Assembly: GCF_902459465.1 (NCBI RefSeq)
Contig: NC_047082.1
Location: 10,662,545 to 10,726,544, forward strand
DNA from: Asterias rubens
Taxonomy: Eukaryota > Echinodermata > Asteroidea > Forcipulatida > Asteriidae
Length of the DNA stretch: 64,000 nucleotides
Direction: 5' to 3'
Shown here: positions 1 through 11,979 of the stretch, piece by piece
Numbering within the stretch: position 1 is the first letter of the stretch
Layout of the letters: each line of letters begins with the position of its first letter
Translations under genes and position numbers: made by a program
The notes under the pieces: model-generated
What the model was told of the DNA's origin: nothing
The model's database searches: none
Seen by the model: only the letters and a program-made list of their open reading frames with translations

Positions 1-299
1 TGATAGACTGTGTGCTTATTTGTTACCTGTTGGCCTGGCGTCCACCCGATGTGTGCGAGGTATCATTAGCAATCAGCTTGCGATTCAAAACCTGGCCCCA
101 GGTTTCAACTTCCGCAAAAAAGTAACTGGATACCTGCCCGATTACCACAAATAACCCAGCAGCGACAAGGAGTCCAGTCGGGTCACTGCCGAAAATTTCC
201 AAGAAGTCCACACAGACTACTATTAGGTCCCCACATTGAGCAAGTTGAACGAAAACCCGGAAACACATTGGTGACAACAGGACAATGGCAACAGACAAC

Positions 300-595
300 C
301 CTGGTCACTGTGGTGAATTGTTTAAACTGCAGGGCTTGCAAGCACAAGGTTGCGGGATCGAATCCACCATGCTCATCGCTGATATCACAATGACAAGAAT
401 AAGTACTGTTGTCTATTTACTGAATCGCTATTTTCTTGGTGCAATTCAAAATCATAGACGTTGAACCGACTAATGTTTGCATGAGAGAGATTGGCCGTTG
501 CCAGCTTGGTGTTTATATCACCTTGTTGGGAGTTTGCCGAGTTCCCTTTACGTGAAGATCATCTAAACAAACAAACAAACAAACAAACAAGCCCT
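300..595 (+). repeat. tRNA-derived SINE with (AAAC)n tail
   Basis: The head has a box-B-like GGGATCGAATCC at about 353. The body contains GTTGCCAGCTTGGTG, also found at about 50180 and 56210, and the copy ends in an AAAC microsatellite at 568-592. It lies immediately 3' of the SECp43 stop codon. Read by eye from shared segments. Confidence 0.6.
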
Positions 596-607
596 AATAT
601 TAACGAG

Positions 608-3600
608 TTATGCTTTACAGAGGTCATCATATGTCATTGTGATGCTGTCGACAACCTGCCACCTCGAGTCATCTAAGGCGTTGTAAAGCTCTTCACCTCT
701 CTCCAAGATGAGACGATTGGACTTATCAACATCGATTGTTATTTCTGGATCTGTGGAAGAAGGACAAACAATAAACAAAATCAGGTGGTGTATACATGCA
801 GTATCAGGCCTTGAGTTTCACTATTGAAGGGCCACAGCAAATTTTCTTTGGGTAAGGGGTACACAGGGTCCAATTTCATAGCGCTGCTAAGCACACAAAT
901 TTGCAAAGCATGAAATTTCTTCCTTGATAAAAACAGGATTACCAACCATATTTCCATTTTTTTGCATATTGCTTGTTACTTGTATTCAACTGTTGTTTGC
1001 TTATCCTCAAAACCACGCAGTAATTTGGTTGGTAATTTTGTTTTTATCGAGGCCAAAATTTCATGCTAGGCAAATTTTTGTGCTTAGCGGCGCTATGAAA
1101 TTGGCCCCAGGACAATTGCTGTGGGTGCAATGGATTAAGTCTAGGCCTACACTATATCATTTCGCCTAAAAACTGTTGCACATTTAATTTAGATACATAC
1201 TTCCTTAAAATAATACATAAATATTATGTGACATAAATTGTAATAAAAATGAGTGTATAGGCCTACAAAATCTGTCATAAATCAAGCAATATAAATATTT
1301 GATGCAATTCATGACACTGACATAGACAAACACAAGATGAAATCCAGAATAATCCATTTCAACAGGCGAAGCTGAGTGAAATGGATAATGTATATGTAAA
1401 TGTGTATAAGTAATTGATAATAATATCGATAAATCAACATGTGATATTGTACACATTTCAAAAGTCAATTTATTGTCGCAGAATATAATCAAGAGGTGAA
1501 ATCTGGACTATTCCATTTTACAAGGTGAAGCCGAGTAAAACAGGATGTTAAAATTTAAAACGAGATGCCCAAAAGACACCCAGCAATCCTCCTGGCTGAC
1601 ACTGCAATGGGGTTGCATCAGTTTACACTGTTATGATAATAGTACAAGTAGACACATTGTATACACATAAATGCACTGATCAAATCACATTAGCACACAT
1701 ACATGTACAAAGTTAAAGTAAAACTCATTGCATATTATGAACAAATTGAGAGCACAATCAATTGACATTCTGGCACAATATAAGCAAATGGACAAGGATA
1801 GAAAAGAATGGGGTTAAATATCACAATATAAAAATACAATTCATTGCACAAATCATTTTCTTTAAACAAAAACAAAATTTCAGCACAATCAATGACATTC
1901 AGACAAATTATAAACCATTGCAATGGGGTTGCATAGTGTATCAGTTTACACTGCCATAATAGTAGTACAAGTAGACACATTGTATATACACAAATGCACT
2001 GGTGAAGTCAAATAAGCACAAATGTACAAGTTCAAATAAAACTAATTGCATATGATGAACAAATTGAGAACATAATCAATTTACATTCCGGCAAGTTAAA
2101 AACAAATGGATAGAAACGAATGGGGTTAAACATTACACAAGTGAAAAATACACTGCAAAAATCATGTTTTACAACACAACAAAATTTCAGCACAATCAAT
2201 GGCATTCTGACAAATTATAAACCATTGCAATGAGGAAGAAAAGAATGGGATTAAACATTTCACATGTTAAACATACAATACAATCACTTGACATTCTGGC
2301 TCGCAAGTGCACAAGATAAAATAGAATTGGGTTCAACTTTACAAAAGTTAAAAACATACACCACAAAATATAAATAGCAAAATAAATTACACAATGTGAT
2401 AACAGTCAATGACATTCTGACAAATTAAAAAAACCAATACAATAAAATAGAAAAGAGAAGGGTTGGAGGTTTTCTTCCCGAGTGGACGTTATTCACCCAC
2501 GATTTTCGGCAATATCTTAAAATAATGTGACCACCATTTGAAAATAAATGTTCACACGTTACTTTTATTGCATAATGTTTATATAAGAATATAACAATCG
2601 CAGGGCCAAAAACCAAAGGTTTACTTTGCCTTTAAAGGAAATGCCTTGATATAAGCCGAAGCTCAAAAAACAAAAATCTCAAAATTTCCTTGAGAAGGTA
2701 GCCTCACATTGTGAATTCAGGTCATAAGAAATAAATGTAACCAGTTTCACAAAAGGTACACAGTACACCTGCGGCATCCAGACTGCAAGTCATTCTCGTT
2801 TATAAACCTCATGCATTGATGTCACCCAGCCGCCATCTTAGAGGTAAAACCATGACCATCCAAATGAGGGCGCCCTACTGATTTTACATCATGTGCATCA
2901 TGTCTATTTTTAGAACATCGACATACAATACCTACCCACTAATGGATCTTCTTCATCTTCATCAGTAGCGCTGACAGGGGCGTCTCCAGATTCCTTCACC
3001 GTCTTCAAGAAAAATCAAACACAAACAAGTTAAAATACCAAATACACATTAAACAATATTGCAGGGCTCCCATATACGAATTTCCCTTAAACAAAAATGC
3101 TCAATTTTGACCAATAAACAGAAAGATGAAGCAGACATATTTTTTATCTTTTTTTTCTCCACAGAACTCAGGAAATCACTGAGTATACAGTGCTTACACA
3201 CATAGTTATACAGGAGTAAAACCAAAATGAGTATTCTTTATCCCCAATGCAAATTTAACATCTATTAAATATAAAAATAAAATTGTACACTAAAAACAAA
3301 TCCCTCATACCTTATTGGTTTCGGTGTTTGATGACTCTTTATATTGGTGATAACTGGCGCCATACCCAGAATCGTACTGAGCAGAGAGATGTGCCGACTG
3401 CTCCTGTGGGGTCTGATAGTACTGCTGGGGTGGTGGGTAGTTTCCTTGATGTTGTTGCTGCTGCTGCTGCTGCTGCTGTTGTTGATATGGTGCTGGGCCA
3501 CTGTAATTAATAATAAAAATAATATTAATTTTGGTTTTTACCCATACACCGATGTGTGTTAGCACTGTATACTCAGTACTTTCCGAGTCCTGTGAAAAAA

Positions 3601-6600
3601 TATCACAGGCATGTTACTCGGGTGAGATTCAAACCCACGACCCTTGCAATTCTTGAGCAATGTCTTACCAACTAGACTACCGAGGTTGCCCGGTAGCTAG
3701 AGGCAGTTCGAATCCTATGTTTTGGCAGCGAGTACCGCAACGATATAATAGATGTTAAATTTGCTTTGGGGATAAAGCACTGGATACTCAGTACGTTCCC
3801 GAGTCCTGTAACAAATATCACAGGCATGTTACTCGGGTGGGATTCGAAATAAATATAAATAAAAATAATTGATTCTCTGATGATTATATTTTCATAGATA
3901 TCGCCAAGATTCTCAAAAGGCCTTAATGAGATCAATCATAATTTATTGCATCTCACAGCCCAAAAGGAAGTTTTTGTTTTACCTTTTTGGTGTGAAGGGT
4001 GTTGCTCGTCCGACCCTGATCGCTTTTGTCCCCAAACCTGCTGCTCCGTTGAATAATTTGATAGCTTCAACGACGTCATTGTCTAACTGGAATCGCACAA
4101 ACCCGTATCCTCGAGAAACTGCCCCGTCCCTAACGACTGACAACAGAAGACGTAGGAAAGAACAGTTAAAATCTAATAATAATAAGTTTACAATAACGTA
4201 TCACTGCGCCCCTGGTCACTGTGTCAATAACTTCCTGTAATCATTCTCAGCTCCCTGGGGAGTTTGCAGCCCTGCAACCGATTTCACAAAATGTTTGGGT
4301 TAATCCTATCTTGGGTTAGGACGAGTAACCCGTCCTAACTTGGGATGGGTTCAATAAGCCCTAACGTCTTCGGATACTGGACTGAACTCGTCCTAAGCCC
4401 TAAGATTAATCCTAAGTTAGGAAGACTTTGGTGAAATCAAAAACTGGGCTGCCATGTCACTCCGAAATTAATTTCAAACGCAATATCAACCGCTACCCTC
4501 TCAGGTCACCTTTTAAACCCCTGGGCGAAGAGAAGCAATTAAAGCATCTTGCTCAAGGACAAAGTGCCATGACCGGGATTGGAACCCACAAGCTGATGAC
4601 TTAAAGGAACTTGTTGCCTTGGAACGGATGAGTTGGTCTATAAAAAGCATTTGTAACTGTTTGTTATAAAATGAATATGGTTTAGAAAGATGTTTTAAAA
4701 GTAGAATACAATGATCCACACAAATTTGCCTCGAAGTTGCGTGGTTTTCCTTTTACTGTGCGAACTAACACAGTCGGCCATTTATGGGAGTCAAAAATTT
4801 GACTCCCATAAATGGCGGACCGTGTTATCCGACGATGTAAAAGGAAAACCATGCAACTTTGATGCATGTCTGTGTGGATCATTGTATTCTACTTTTACAA
4901 CATCTTTCTAACCATATGCATTTGATAACAAACGGTTACAAACGCTTTTTCAAAGACCAACTTGACCGATCCAAGGCAACGTGTTCCTTTAACAACCAGA
5001 ACTTGAATTTGATGCTCCAAACCAATCAGCCACGACACCCTATCTAATTGGCATTGTACCTTTTCCATAGACAAAATAAACAGGGAGGTAAATTTTGAGT
5101 TGAAAAGTGAAAGATTTTCCTTTTAAAGCATAGCAAAATAATACACAAAGTTTATTTTGCAACGAAACTATAACAATCTTACCCAGTCAGTTTCCCAAGA
5201 AGTTTCATAAAACAACAAAAGTGTGCTAGGCAAAGACAAATACTGCTTAACAAAAACAGGTTACCAGCCAAAAAGCATGTCACTCACATGGCAATGGCTG
5301 GTGCCCCATTATTGTTTTGCTTAGCAAAAGAACTCGATCGAAATTCAAAATTTCAAGACAAAAATAAGTGACATTTTGTTTAACCTGTGGCGTTTTTAAC
5401 TGATTTGAATCTGCCTGATCCGCTGAAGTAGTCCAGAAGTTGGGCATCCGTAACATCCGGGGATAGGTTGGAAACGTGAATGGAAAAGTCGCCGTGCGAT
5501 CTGAAAGTCAAAAGTTGAAAACTTTATAATTATAAAAAGAAACATGTAAAGCACATATTGAAGAGTTTGCGGTAACACCATGTAATAACAATCTCTAAAT
5601 GAGTTGGGGTAAAGCACAGTTTTGACGCAAAATGGCCTCAAAGTGCTAATTACCAAAAAACAATACAAAAGTCCCAAGCAGTGTAAAAAAATTAGAACAT
5701 TACATACAATTAAATAGTATACACATATTGACTGGCAATGAGGTAACTAGTGTACGTCTATTCCCCTGCGCTACTTTGAGTGACCAGAAGAGGGACCTAT
5801 TTCTCGAGGCCGCAGGTCTTAAATGTGAAACAAGAAAAGAAATTCGGAAGGAAAGGAAGTTTCTTAGTTGCTGTTCACTGGTTATGTCAAGAGAGGGCGC
5901 TGTAACCAGGCATAATTTTCTAAAAACAAGTGCCGGGCGGCACTATTCCCGCAAAACATGTGCCCGCGATCAATAGACTATATTAGTTTACCCCACGTGA
6001 CCTTGCTTAAGCCAACCATAATACAGAACAAGTAAGAGGTGTGTTATATATAGCATATAAGCATCCCTTGCTGCGCTGGTCCTGCCAATCTTTGACTTTT
6101 ATAAGAATTAAACTAAGTGCAAATCATATATAAGACATAGTGTTCAGAGAAATTACGTATAAATATTGTTGTGGCCTAGCGATTATAAGCACTGAACCCA
6201 AACTCTGGTGTTTCTTGTCAGCAGAATGTGGGGTTCAAGTCCCGGCCATCACTTGTGTTCCTTTAAAGGAACACATTGCCTTGGATCGGTCGAGTTGGTC
6301 TTTGAAAAGCGTTTTTAATAAAATGCACAGGGTAGAAAGATGTTGAAATAGTAGACAACAATGATCCACACAAAAACGCCTCGAAATTGGACGGTTTTCC
6401 TTTCACCTCGTTGACAACCACGGTCGGCCATTTATGGGAGTAAAACAAAATGGCTGACCGAGTTAGTTCGCAAAGTAAAAGGAAAACCATGCAATTTCAA
6501 GACAAATGTGTGTGGAGCATTGTATTCTACTTTTAAAACATCTTTCCAACCATATGCATTTTATAACAAACGGTTTTAAACGCTTTTTATAGACCAACTC

Positions 6601-9600
6601 GTCTGATCCAAGGCAATGTGTTCCTTTAACCAAGTGAAAAAACTGATGGACAAGCCAATATTGGTCCCAATGGCTAGTCACTGAAAATGTTATCCGCAAA
6701 CCCTGCGAAAAACCCAGTGATATTATTTCATACTCACGTTAGTGGAGAAGTTGAGCCCATGTCTTTTGTTGCCCAGCCACCAGAAAATGCAAAGTTGAGC
6801 TTGAACTTTTTCTGTCATAAAGATGGATCGCAATACGAGAAATGGTTGTTTGGTCAATTAACATGGACAAAAAATCAATACAATTTAGATTAAGATGTAT
6901 TCACTATACAGTTAGCATTGAAAATGAGATATGAGGCGACGAACTGATCAAATTCAGGTAAAACCGGGTTAAGATTTTTTGAGGATTTGGCAGGTTAAAG
7001 CCATTGGACACTTTCGGTAAACAGTATTGTCAAAGGGCCCACACTTCGTAAATCACATTCACAACTTATATATAAAATAACAAACCTGTGAAAATTTAGG
7101 CTCGATGTGTCATGACATGTGTTTACTATAAATCCGTAATTCTTGATGTCGAGAATTGATAATTGTTTCAATGTTTTCTCAAAAAGTAAAGCATTTCATG
7201 AAATAATATTTCAAGAGAAGTCTTTTACCATTACCTTCTTTAAACCCTGTAAGTTATTTGTAAATCTGTGAACTTTTATGTTTTTTTCTGTTCCGAAAGT
7301 GTATAATGGCTTTAAGTGGGAATCAAGCGCCACAGTATAATCTACAAAAATTCAAGACCAGCTTCAACGAAAATGGAAAACAAAGGTGTTTTCCTGAAAT
7401 CAATTTAAAATGTGTTCAATAAATAAGGAAATTGAGTTCACATGAGATGAAACAATCTTTAATTGTAACATACATTGTAACAACCCTTCTCCGGTGCTTT
7501 TCAGAGAAAGATTTGCGAAAAGCCTGGTGTCACTATTACTCATGTTACATCATTTGTGGGAGCTCTGGTTTGTATAGCCGCTTTGTTGAACAATGTCAAG
7601 GTATTGTCATGTTAACGTACGCTGTCAACGGCAAATGTGTAGGTAGTTTTACAAAATCTAAAAGTTAGGGCCTAATTTGTTGATGGATATTTACCACAAA
7701 ATCAGACAAATGACTTTGATCGCATCACATTTGTTTCAGTTTTTAAAGGAACACATTGCCATGAATCGGTTGAGTTTGAAACAATTTGTTATGAAATGCA
7801 TGGTTAGATAGAAATATTAACAGTAGAATATATAGATCCACACAAACATGCCTCGAAATTGCACGGTTTTCCTTTTACAACACAAAGAAACATCGTCGGT
7901 CATTTCGTGGAGTCAAAATTTGGACTCCATAAAATGGCTGACCGGGTTAGTTTGCGACGTGAAAACCATGCGAGTCATACTTAAGTGGATCTCACTATAT
8001 TCTACTTTTAAAACATCTTTCTAACCACATGCATTTCATAACAAACGGTTACAAACGCTTTTCAAAGACTAACTCGACCGATCCAAGGCAACAGTTAGCA
8101 AAAAGCAACTTACCACTGGATAAACACCCGGCATCTTGTTCCCATTACAGGCATGAAAGGCTTTCTTAGCTAATTGAGTTTCACCGAAGTCCACAAAGCA
8201 GTACGCAGCAGGTTGACTGTAGTGAATGAAAAAAAAATAATAATAATAATATGGATTCAAAGTTCTATACATACGTATTGTACATAGGTGCACAATATGT
8301 TTTATGTTATGGGAGTTATTTCTGACCAAAACAACTCTGAAACTGGGGTCCAGGGTTCAATTTCATGGAGCTGCTTTTAAAGCACAAACAGTAAATTTGA
8401 GCACAAACAAATTATGTCTACCAGAGTATGGTTACCAGCCGAAATTCCATGTCACATGTACAGTTTATGACAGGTATCCTGCTTTTTTGTGCATAATCAG
8501 ATAATAGCAGAAAATTTGTAAGCAGTATTTCCTTCTCAACATTAAAAGTTGGTCGAGTTGGTCTTTGAAAAGCGTCGTAATCGTTTTTGCATGTGGGTAG
8601 AAAGATGTTGTAAAAGTAGAATACAATGATCTACACAAACATGCCTCAAAATTGCACGGTTTTCCTTTTACCTCGTCGACTAACACGGTCGGCCATTTAT
8701 GGGAGTCAAATTTTTGACTCCCATAAATGGCCGACCGTGTTAGTTCGCGCAGTAAAAGGAAAACTACGCGATTTCGAGGCAAACTTGTGTGGATCATTGT
8801 ATTCTACTTTTAAAACATATTTCCAACCATATGCATTTTATAAAAAAACGGTTACAAATGCTTTTTATAGACCAACTCGTCCAATCCACGGCAATGTGTT
8901 CCTTTAAACGTTTGACAGCAACACAGAACTACTACATTGTACTAACCCTGTTTTCTTGTCAATAAGAAATTTAATATATGACACCGTGTGACCCATCGCG
9001 GAAAAGGCATTACGGATTACACTCTCATCCATAAATGGATCCAGCTGAAAAGAAAACAAAAATAGAAAAATGATTCATGAAGTTAAACAACAAGACAAAG
9101 CAGAGTAAAGTGTAATGTAGGACATCGCCGGAACATGACGTACCTCGACGCACCTCTTAAAGTTTTTTTGACTGACGACTATTGAATTTTGACGTACCCA
9201 CCGTCACTTTTTTTAGAGTAAAGACGCAGACTTGACGCGCCCTCCCCAGGGGTCAAGTAGTGCGTCTTACAATTGATAGGTGTATTATGACGTTTAGATT
9301 TTTCAATGAAAGCAGAGGCTTTTGGCAAAATGAAAACCCCATTCCAACAAAAAAGTAAACATCACATCTTAATCAATACTCTTCTCTAGCTAGCTGTGGT
9401 AGACAGTTAAACCGTTGTCCAATTAAAATTCAAGTTTTTATTTGATCATAAAAAAATAAAAACAAATTCTTATTCTTAATTATGGTTTTTTACATCTGAT
9501 CTGAGTCTGACATCAGGCCTGATACTTCACAGAGGCAACGGAGGCAATGCCTCCGTTGCCCCTTGCCATTGCCTTGGTGCTCTTGAAATGCTCCAGAAGA

Positions 9601-10102
9601 AATTTACAATTTCCTCATAAAGTCATAGGGTGCCCTTTGCCAAAGAGAAAATGCCTTGGTGCCCTTTGCCCTTTCAAAAACGGGGAATACAGGCCTGTGG
9701 CATCATTTTCTATTCTAAAATTATATTATTTTTCAGCTACTTCAATTGAAAGCATGTTTTTTTTTCTTCAAATTTTAGAATTAAATACAACTTTTATGCC
9801 TTGGTTACAAACATGACAAAAGTCATGAAGCGTTAGCGTGGTTATAAAACGACTCCCGTCATTTCTTTGGGCGAGCTTACTACTATAGGGGGCGAAATTG
9901 TAAAATTAACACACAGTCAAGCTCGTTTGGGGCGAATTTTGTTTACATTTTATTACAGGCGGCTTGTGAATTGTGCTATTTTGCACTTGTGACTTTCGTT
10001 GGCAAAGATACAATTAATTAAATGAAACTTAAATGTTATTTTTGCAAATCAACTTACGTCTCCCATCCAGAGACTGGGATTGGTGCATTGCAAAGTTGTC
10101 AT
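608..10102 (-). CDS. TRNAU1AP: tRNA selenocysteine 1-associated protein 1 (SECp43), complete, nine exons
   Basis: Two-RRM RNA-binding protein; the family binds tRNA-Sec and supports selenoprotein synthesis. Coding exons (high to low): 10058-10102, 8947-9044, 8114-8216, 6738-6811, 5385-5500, 3983-4136, 3311-3500, 2936-3002, 608-750. All junctions are GT/AG and in phase; 990 nt give 329 aa (vertebrate proteins are about 290). RRM1: RNP2 LWMGDL near residue 11, RNP1 AAYCFVDF near 51-58. RRM2: RNP2 IHVSNL near 114, RNP1 GYGFVRF near 155-161. Residues 197-260 are Gln/Tyr/Pro-rich with an 11-Gln tract. The C-terminus keeps the family-type ELYNALDDSRW segment. ATG at 10102 gives MTTLQCTNPSLWMGD, matching the family N-terminus. 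Introns are packed with foldback repeats (families B, E, F) and SINEs. No clear poly(A) signal was seen below 608. Identity is very likely from the whole-length match in domain order and motifs. Confidence 0.93.
866..1112. repeat. Foldback MITE, family F
   Basis: Ends are inverted copies: CAATTTCATAGCGCTGCTAA on the left and TTAGCGGCGCTATGAAATTG on the right, with internal TTTTTATC-type arms. It sits in the last intron of the SECp43 gene. Related copies lie near 5190, 8344, 53789 and 63478. Confidence 0.65.
1600..2420. repeat. Degenerate tandem repeat, about 320-bp unit, 2.5 copies
   Basis: Segments such as GTACAAGTAGACACATTGTA recur at about 1642 and 1966. Segments like AATTTCAGCACAATCAATG recur in each unit with substitutions and deletions. 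The tract is AT-rich and intronic (last SECp43 intron). Short open frames over it are chance. Confidence 0.55.
2800..2910. repeat. Foldback element fragment
   Basis: Contains CCGCCATCTTAGAGG and GGGCGCCCTACTG, which match in inverse order the element at 34433-34600. Probably a partial copy of that family in a SECp43 intron. Confidence 0.4.
3448..3483. repeat. CAG/CAA trinucleotide tract coding for poly-Gln
   Basis: A run of GTT/GCT on the plus strand, read as CAA/CAG on the minus strand, encodes 11 glutamines in exon 7 of the SECp43 gene. It is open in all three frames, which explains poly-Leu and poly-Ser shadow frames. Confidence 0.8.
3535..3870 (-). repeat. tRNA-derived SINE (family S1), two partial copies
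   Basis: On the minus strand the segment reads TAGTCTAGTTGGTAAGAC (box-A-like), then GTGGGTTTGAATC (box-B-like). This is followed by CCTGTGATATTTTTTCACAG. The last part is repeated at about 3785-3850. Related copies: 30425, 41205, 55465 and the window end. Confidence 0.65.
4270..4450. repeat. Foldback MITE, TTTCACAAA-ended
   Basis: The left end CGATTTCACAAA and right end TTTGGTGAAATC are inverted. Internal segments AATCCTATCTTGGGTTAGGA and CCTAAGTTAGG also pair. Intronic in the SECp43 gene. The element at 31389-31539 has a similar end. Confidence 0.5.
4601..4992. repeat. Palindromic foldback element, family B (copy 1)
   Basis: The left end is TTAAAGGAACTTGTTGCCTT, the right end AAGGCAACGTGTTCCTTTAA. 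The arms are almost complementary along the whole 392 bp and meet at a centre GGGAGTCAAAAATTTGACTCCC near 4790-4810. Intron of the SECp43 gene. Confidence 0.85.
6262..6629. repeat. Palindromic foldback element, family B (copy 2)
   Basis: Ends AAAGGAACACATTGCCTTGG and CCAAGGCAATGTGTTCCTTT are near-perfect inverted repeats. The centre GGCCATTTATGGGAG is partly deleted in the right arm. It follows a tRNA-like segment at about 6160-6260, so it may be inserted in a SINE. Confidence 0.85.
6995..7315. repeat. TIR element, family E (copy 1)
   Basis: Starts TTAAAGCCATTGGACACTTT and ends with the inverted AAAGTGTATAATGGCTTTAA. Its interior contains CATCGAGAATT-type palindromic sequence. A second copy in the opposite orientation lies at 23858-24245. 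Confidence 0.75.
7742..8093. repeat. Palindromic foldback element, family B (copy 3, end lost)
   Basis: Starts TTTAAAGGAACACATTGCC and is closely similar to copies 1 and 2. It stops at GATCCAAGGCAAC without the terminal GTGTTCCTTTAA. Located just 3' of the family E copy in the same intron. Confidence 0.8.
8344..8515. repeat. Family F MITE fragment
   Basis: Contains CAATTTCATGGAGCTGCTTT and CAAATT/GTTACCAGCC segments of family F, without a clear right end. Intronic. Confidence 0.45.
8548..8908. repeat. Palindromic foldback element, family B (copy 4, start lost)
   Basis: Lacks the AAAGGAACACATTGCC end but keeps the palindromic core GGGAGTCAAATTTTTGACTCCC near 8701-8722. The right end is GGCAATGTGTTCCTTTAA. 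It lies in SECp43 intron 2, about 40 bp from exon 2. Confidence 0.8.
9530..9720. repeat. Repeat with GCAATGCCTCCGTTGCC foldback
   Basis: GGCAACGGAGGCAATGCCTCCGTTGCC is a perfect palindromic hairpin at about 9534-9560. A related sequence, inverted, lies at 49670-49800 (GGCAATGCC, CCAGGCCTG). SECp43 intron 1. Confidence 0.45.
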
Positions 10103-11000
10103 TTTCGATGCGTTTTGAAAATTGTTACTTCACACCTTTACTCGACGGCTCGACGTCCTTACCATGGCTCGACCAACAACAACGTTAAATAAAAACACAC
10201 ATGTGAACGCTGCCGAATAATAGGACTGAATAAGTGGCGAATGGAAAAAATGCAAACCCAAAATGAGTCCAACATCTAAATTAAGTCTTCGTTAAATGCC
10301 GCAAACGACCGTCATTTGGCCATCGCTAAAGCTGGGTAAGTTGTGCAGTTAGAGGGCGCACTATGATGATAAAAAGTGTTTTCCACTGAAATTGACTTGC
10401 GACCATTCATCAAAAAGCCTTTCCGGTTCCTCGATGCAATTTACATGCCATTTCCCAATGACCAACTTTACAGCATAGAATGTGTTTTATATAGTCTTCT
10501 GAAAAGTTGAAGTTGTAACTTGTCATACACAATGCGTTCGATGACCGCAAAAAGTTAATAATAGTCAACAGAAATTGATGGCCTAATTATGATAAACTCT
10601 TATTTTTAGCATGAATCTTTCCTTGTTTTGGGTAATGTACCCCGCCTAGTATCAGCACAACGTTACACTATCGCCACTGACAGCTTTGGGGAGCCATGTC
10701 GACCAAAATGATGTTTTATTTTAATTTTAAATAATGTCATGTTGTCCTCCAATAGATGAAATACCGGACAGTTGATGGTTGGTCTTCATTATTTCCCAAA
10801 AAAAATTCCATCTAGGAGTTCTTTTGAAATTCGAATTCATAATAAAAAGGAAATTGTATTGACAAAGAAAAATAAGGTCAAAAAGAAAGAACACATGAGA
10901 TAATGTTGCAATCAACCAATCAATGCACATTTTTAATTGATCTCTTGGTCTAAAAACTTCATCGAGTGATAGACCTACATGTTTTTCGTTTCAATAACAA

Positions 11001-11382
11001 AGGGGTAAGGCACTGTACACTATTGGTAATTTATACTCAAAATAATTGTTAGCTATTACTTGGTAACAAGCAATGGATCGCTGTTGATAGCATAAACCAT
11101 TGTGAAACGGCTCCTTCTGAAGTTTTAGAGAAAGAAGTAATTTTCAACTAAAATATTTGAATTTGATTTCGAGACCTGAGAATTAGATTTTGAGGTCCCG
11201 AAATCAAGCATTCTGAAAGCACACAACTTCGTGTGTCAAGGGTGTTTTTTCTTCAGTATTATCTCGCAACTTCGGCGAATTGAGTTCAAATTTTCACAAG
11301 TTTGTTGTTTTGTGCATGGTTGAGATACACGAAGTTTGAAGACTGGTCTTTGACAATAAAATGTGTGTACAGTGTCTTTAAA
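11001..11382. repeat. TIR element, family A (copy 1)
   Basis: Family A is a roughly 385-bp non-autonomous element. Its ends are inverted copies of GGCAGTGGACACTATTGG next to TTAA, and it has an internal GAGACCTCAAA/TTTGAGGTCTC palindrome. This copy is diverged (GGCACTGTACACTATTGG). Its right end abuts a family D element. Confidence 0.75.
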
Positions 11383-11753
11383 GATGCTTTGTCAGATTTT
11401 TTGCCGATTTGTCCCAGAAATTTTGATTTAAAATTCAATATGTAATTTGATGGGGGTCGAGAAAGTTACAAGCTTTCATTTGAGCCATTGCTAAAAAAAG
11501 TCCGCCAATTATTAGTAGCAGTGAAATAAAGTGCTCAAAATTAGTTTTTGTCGGGATCCCGACAATATATCACGTGACCAATTCTTATGTGTTTTATAAG
11601 AAACGTTTTAAAATTGTGTCATGGTTCCTGACCATTAAAGTAAAAGTTAAACTTTTTTCGTTAGAGCGGGTGATACTCTTTGAAATACCATTCACTCAAA
11701 AAAAATCAATTTTTTAATGTGTTGGGCCAGAAATCTGACATAGCATCTTTAAA
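11378..11753. repeat. TIR element, family D (copy 1)
   Basis: Begins TTTAAAGATGCTTTGTCAGA and ends TCTGACATAGCATCTTTAAA, an inverted pair. It is about 376 bp long, with GTCGGGATCCCGAC palindrome inside. It shares its terminal TTTAAA with the end of the neighbouring family A element. Second copy at 54375-54753. Confidence 0.8.
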
Positions 11754-11979
11754 GGCATACAAGCTAGCTGTGATGAGACTCAAAGTTATTATTAACAAAA
11801 ATAAATTAGGACATTATATCGTACGGCTACCCACTTATAAGACAACGAGCGTAACCGTGTTACCGAACCATGGCCTTTGCTACAGCTAGCGTAACACCGT
11901 ACTAGAGTTTCCCGCTTCATGGACACTAGGGACGTTACACTCCGTAAAAAGCTACACACCTTACAAAAACAGTACAGCT

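Noticed and set aside
4682-4911. Pairs of similar 66-codon frames on opposite strands, also near 8465-8907
   Set aside because: They arise because family B is a palindrome; both strands read the same sequence. Not genes.
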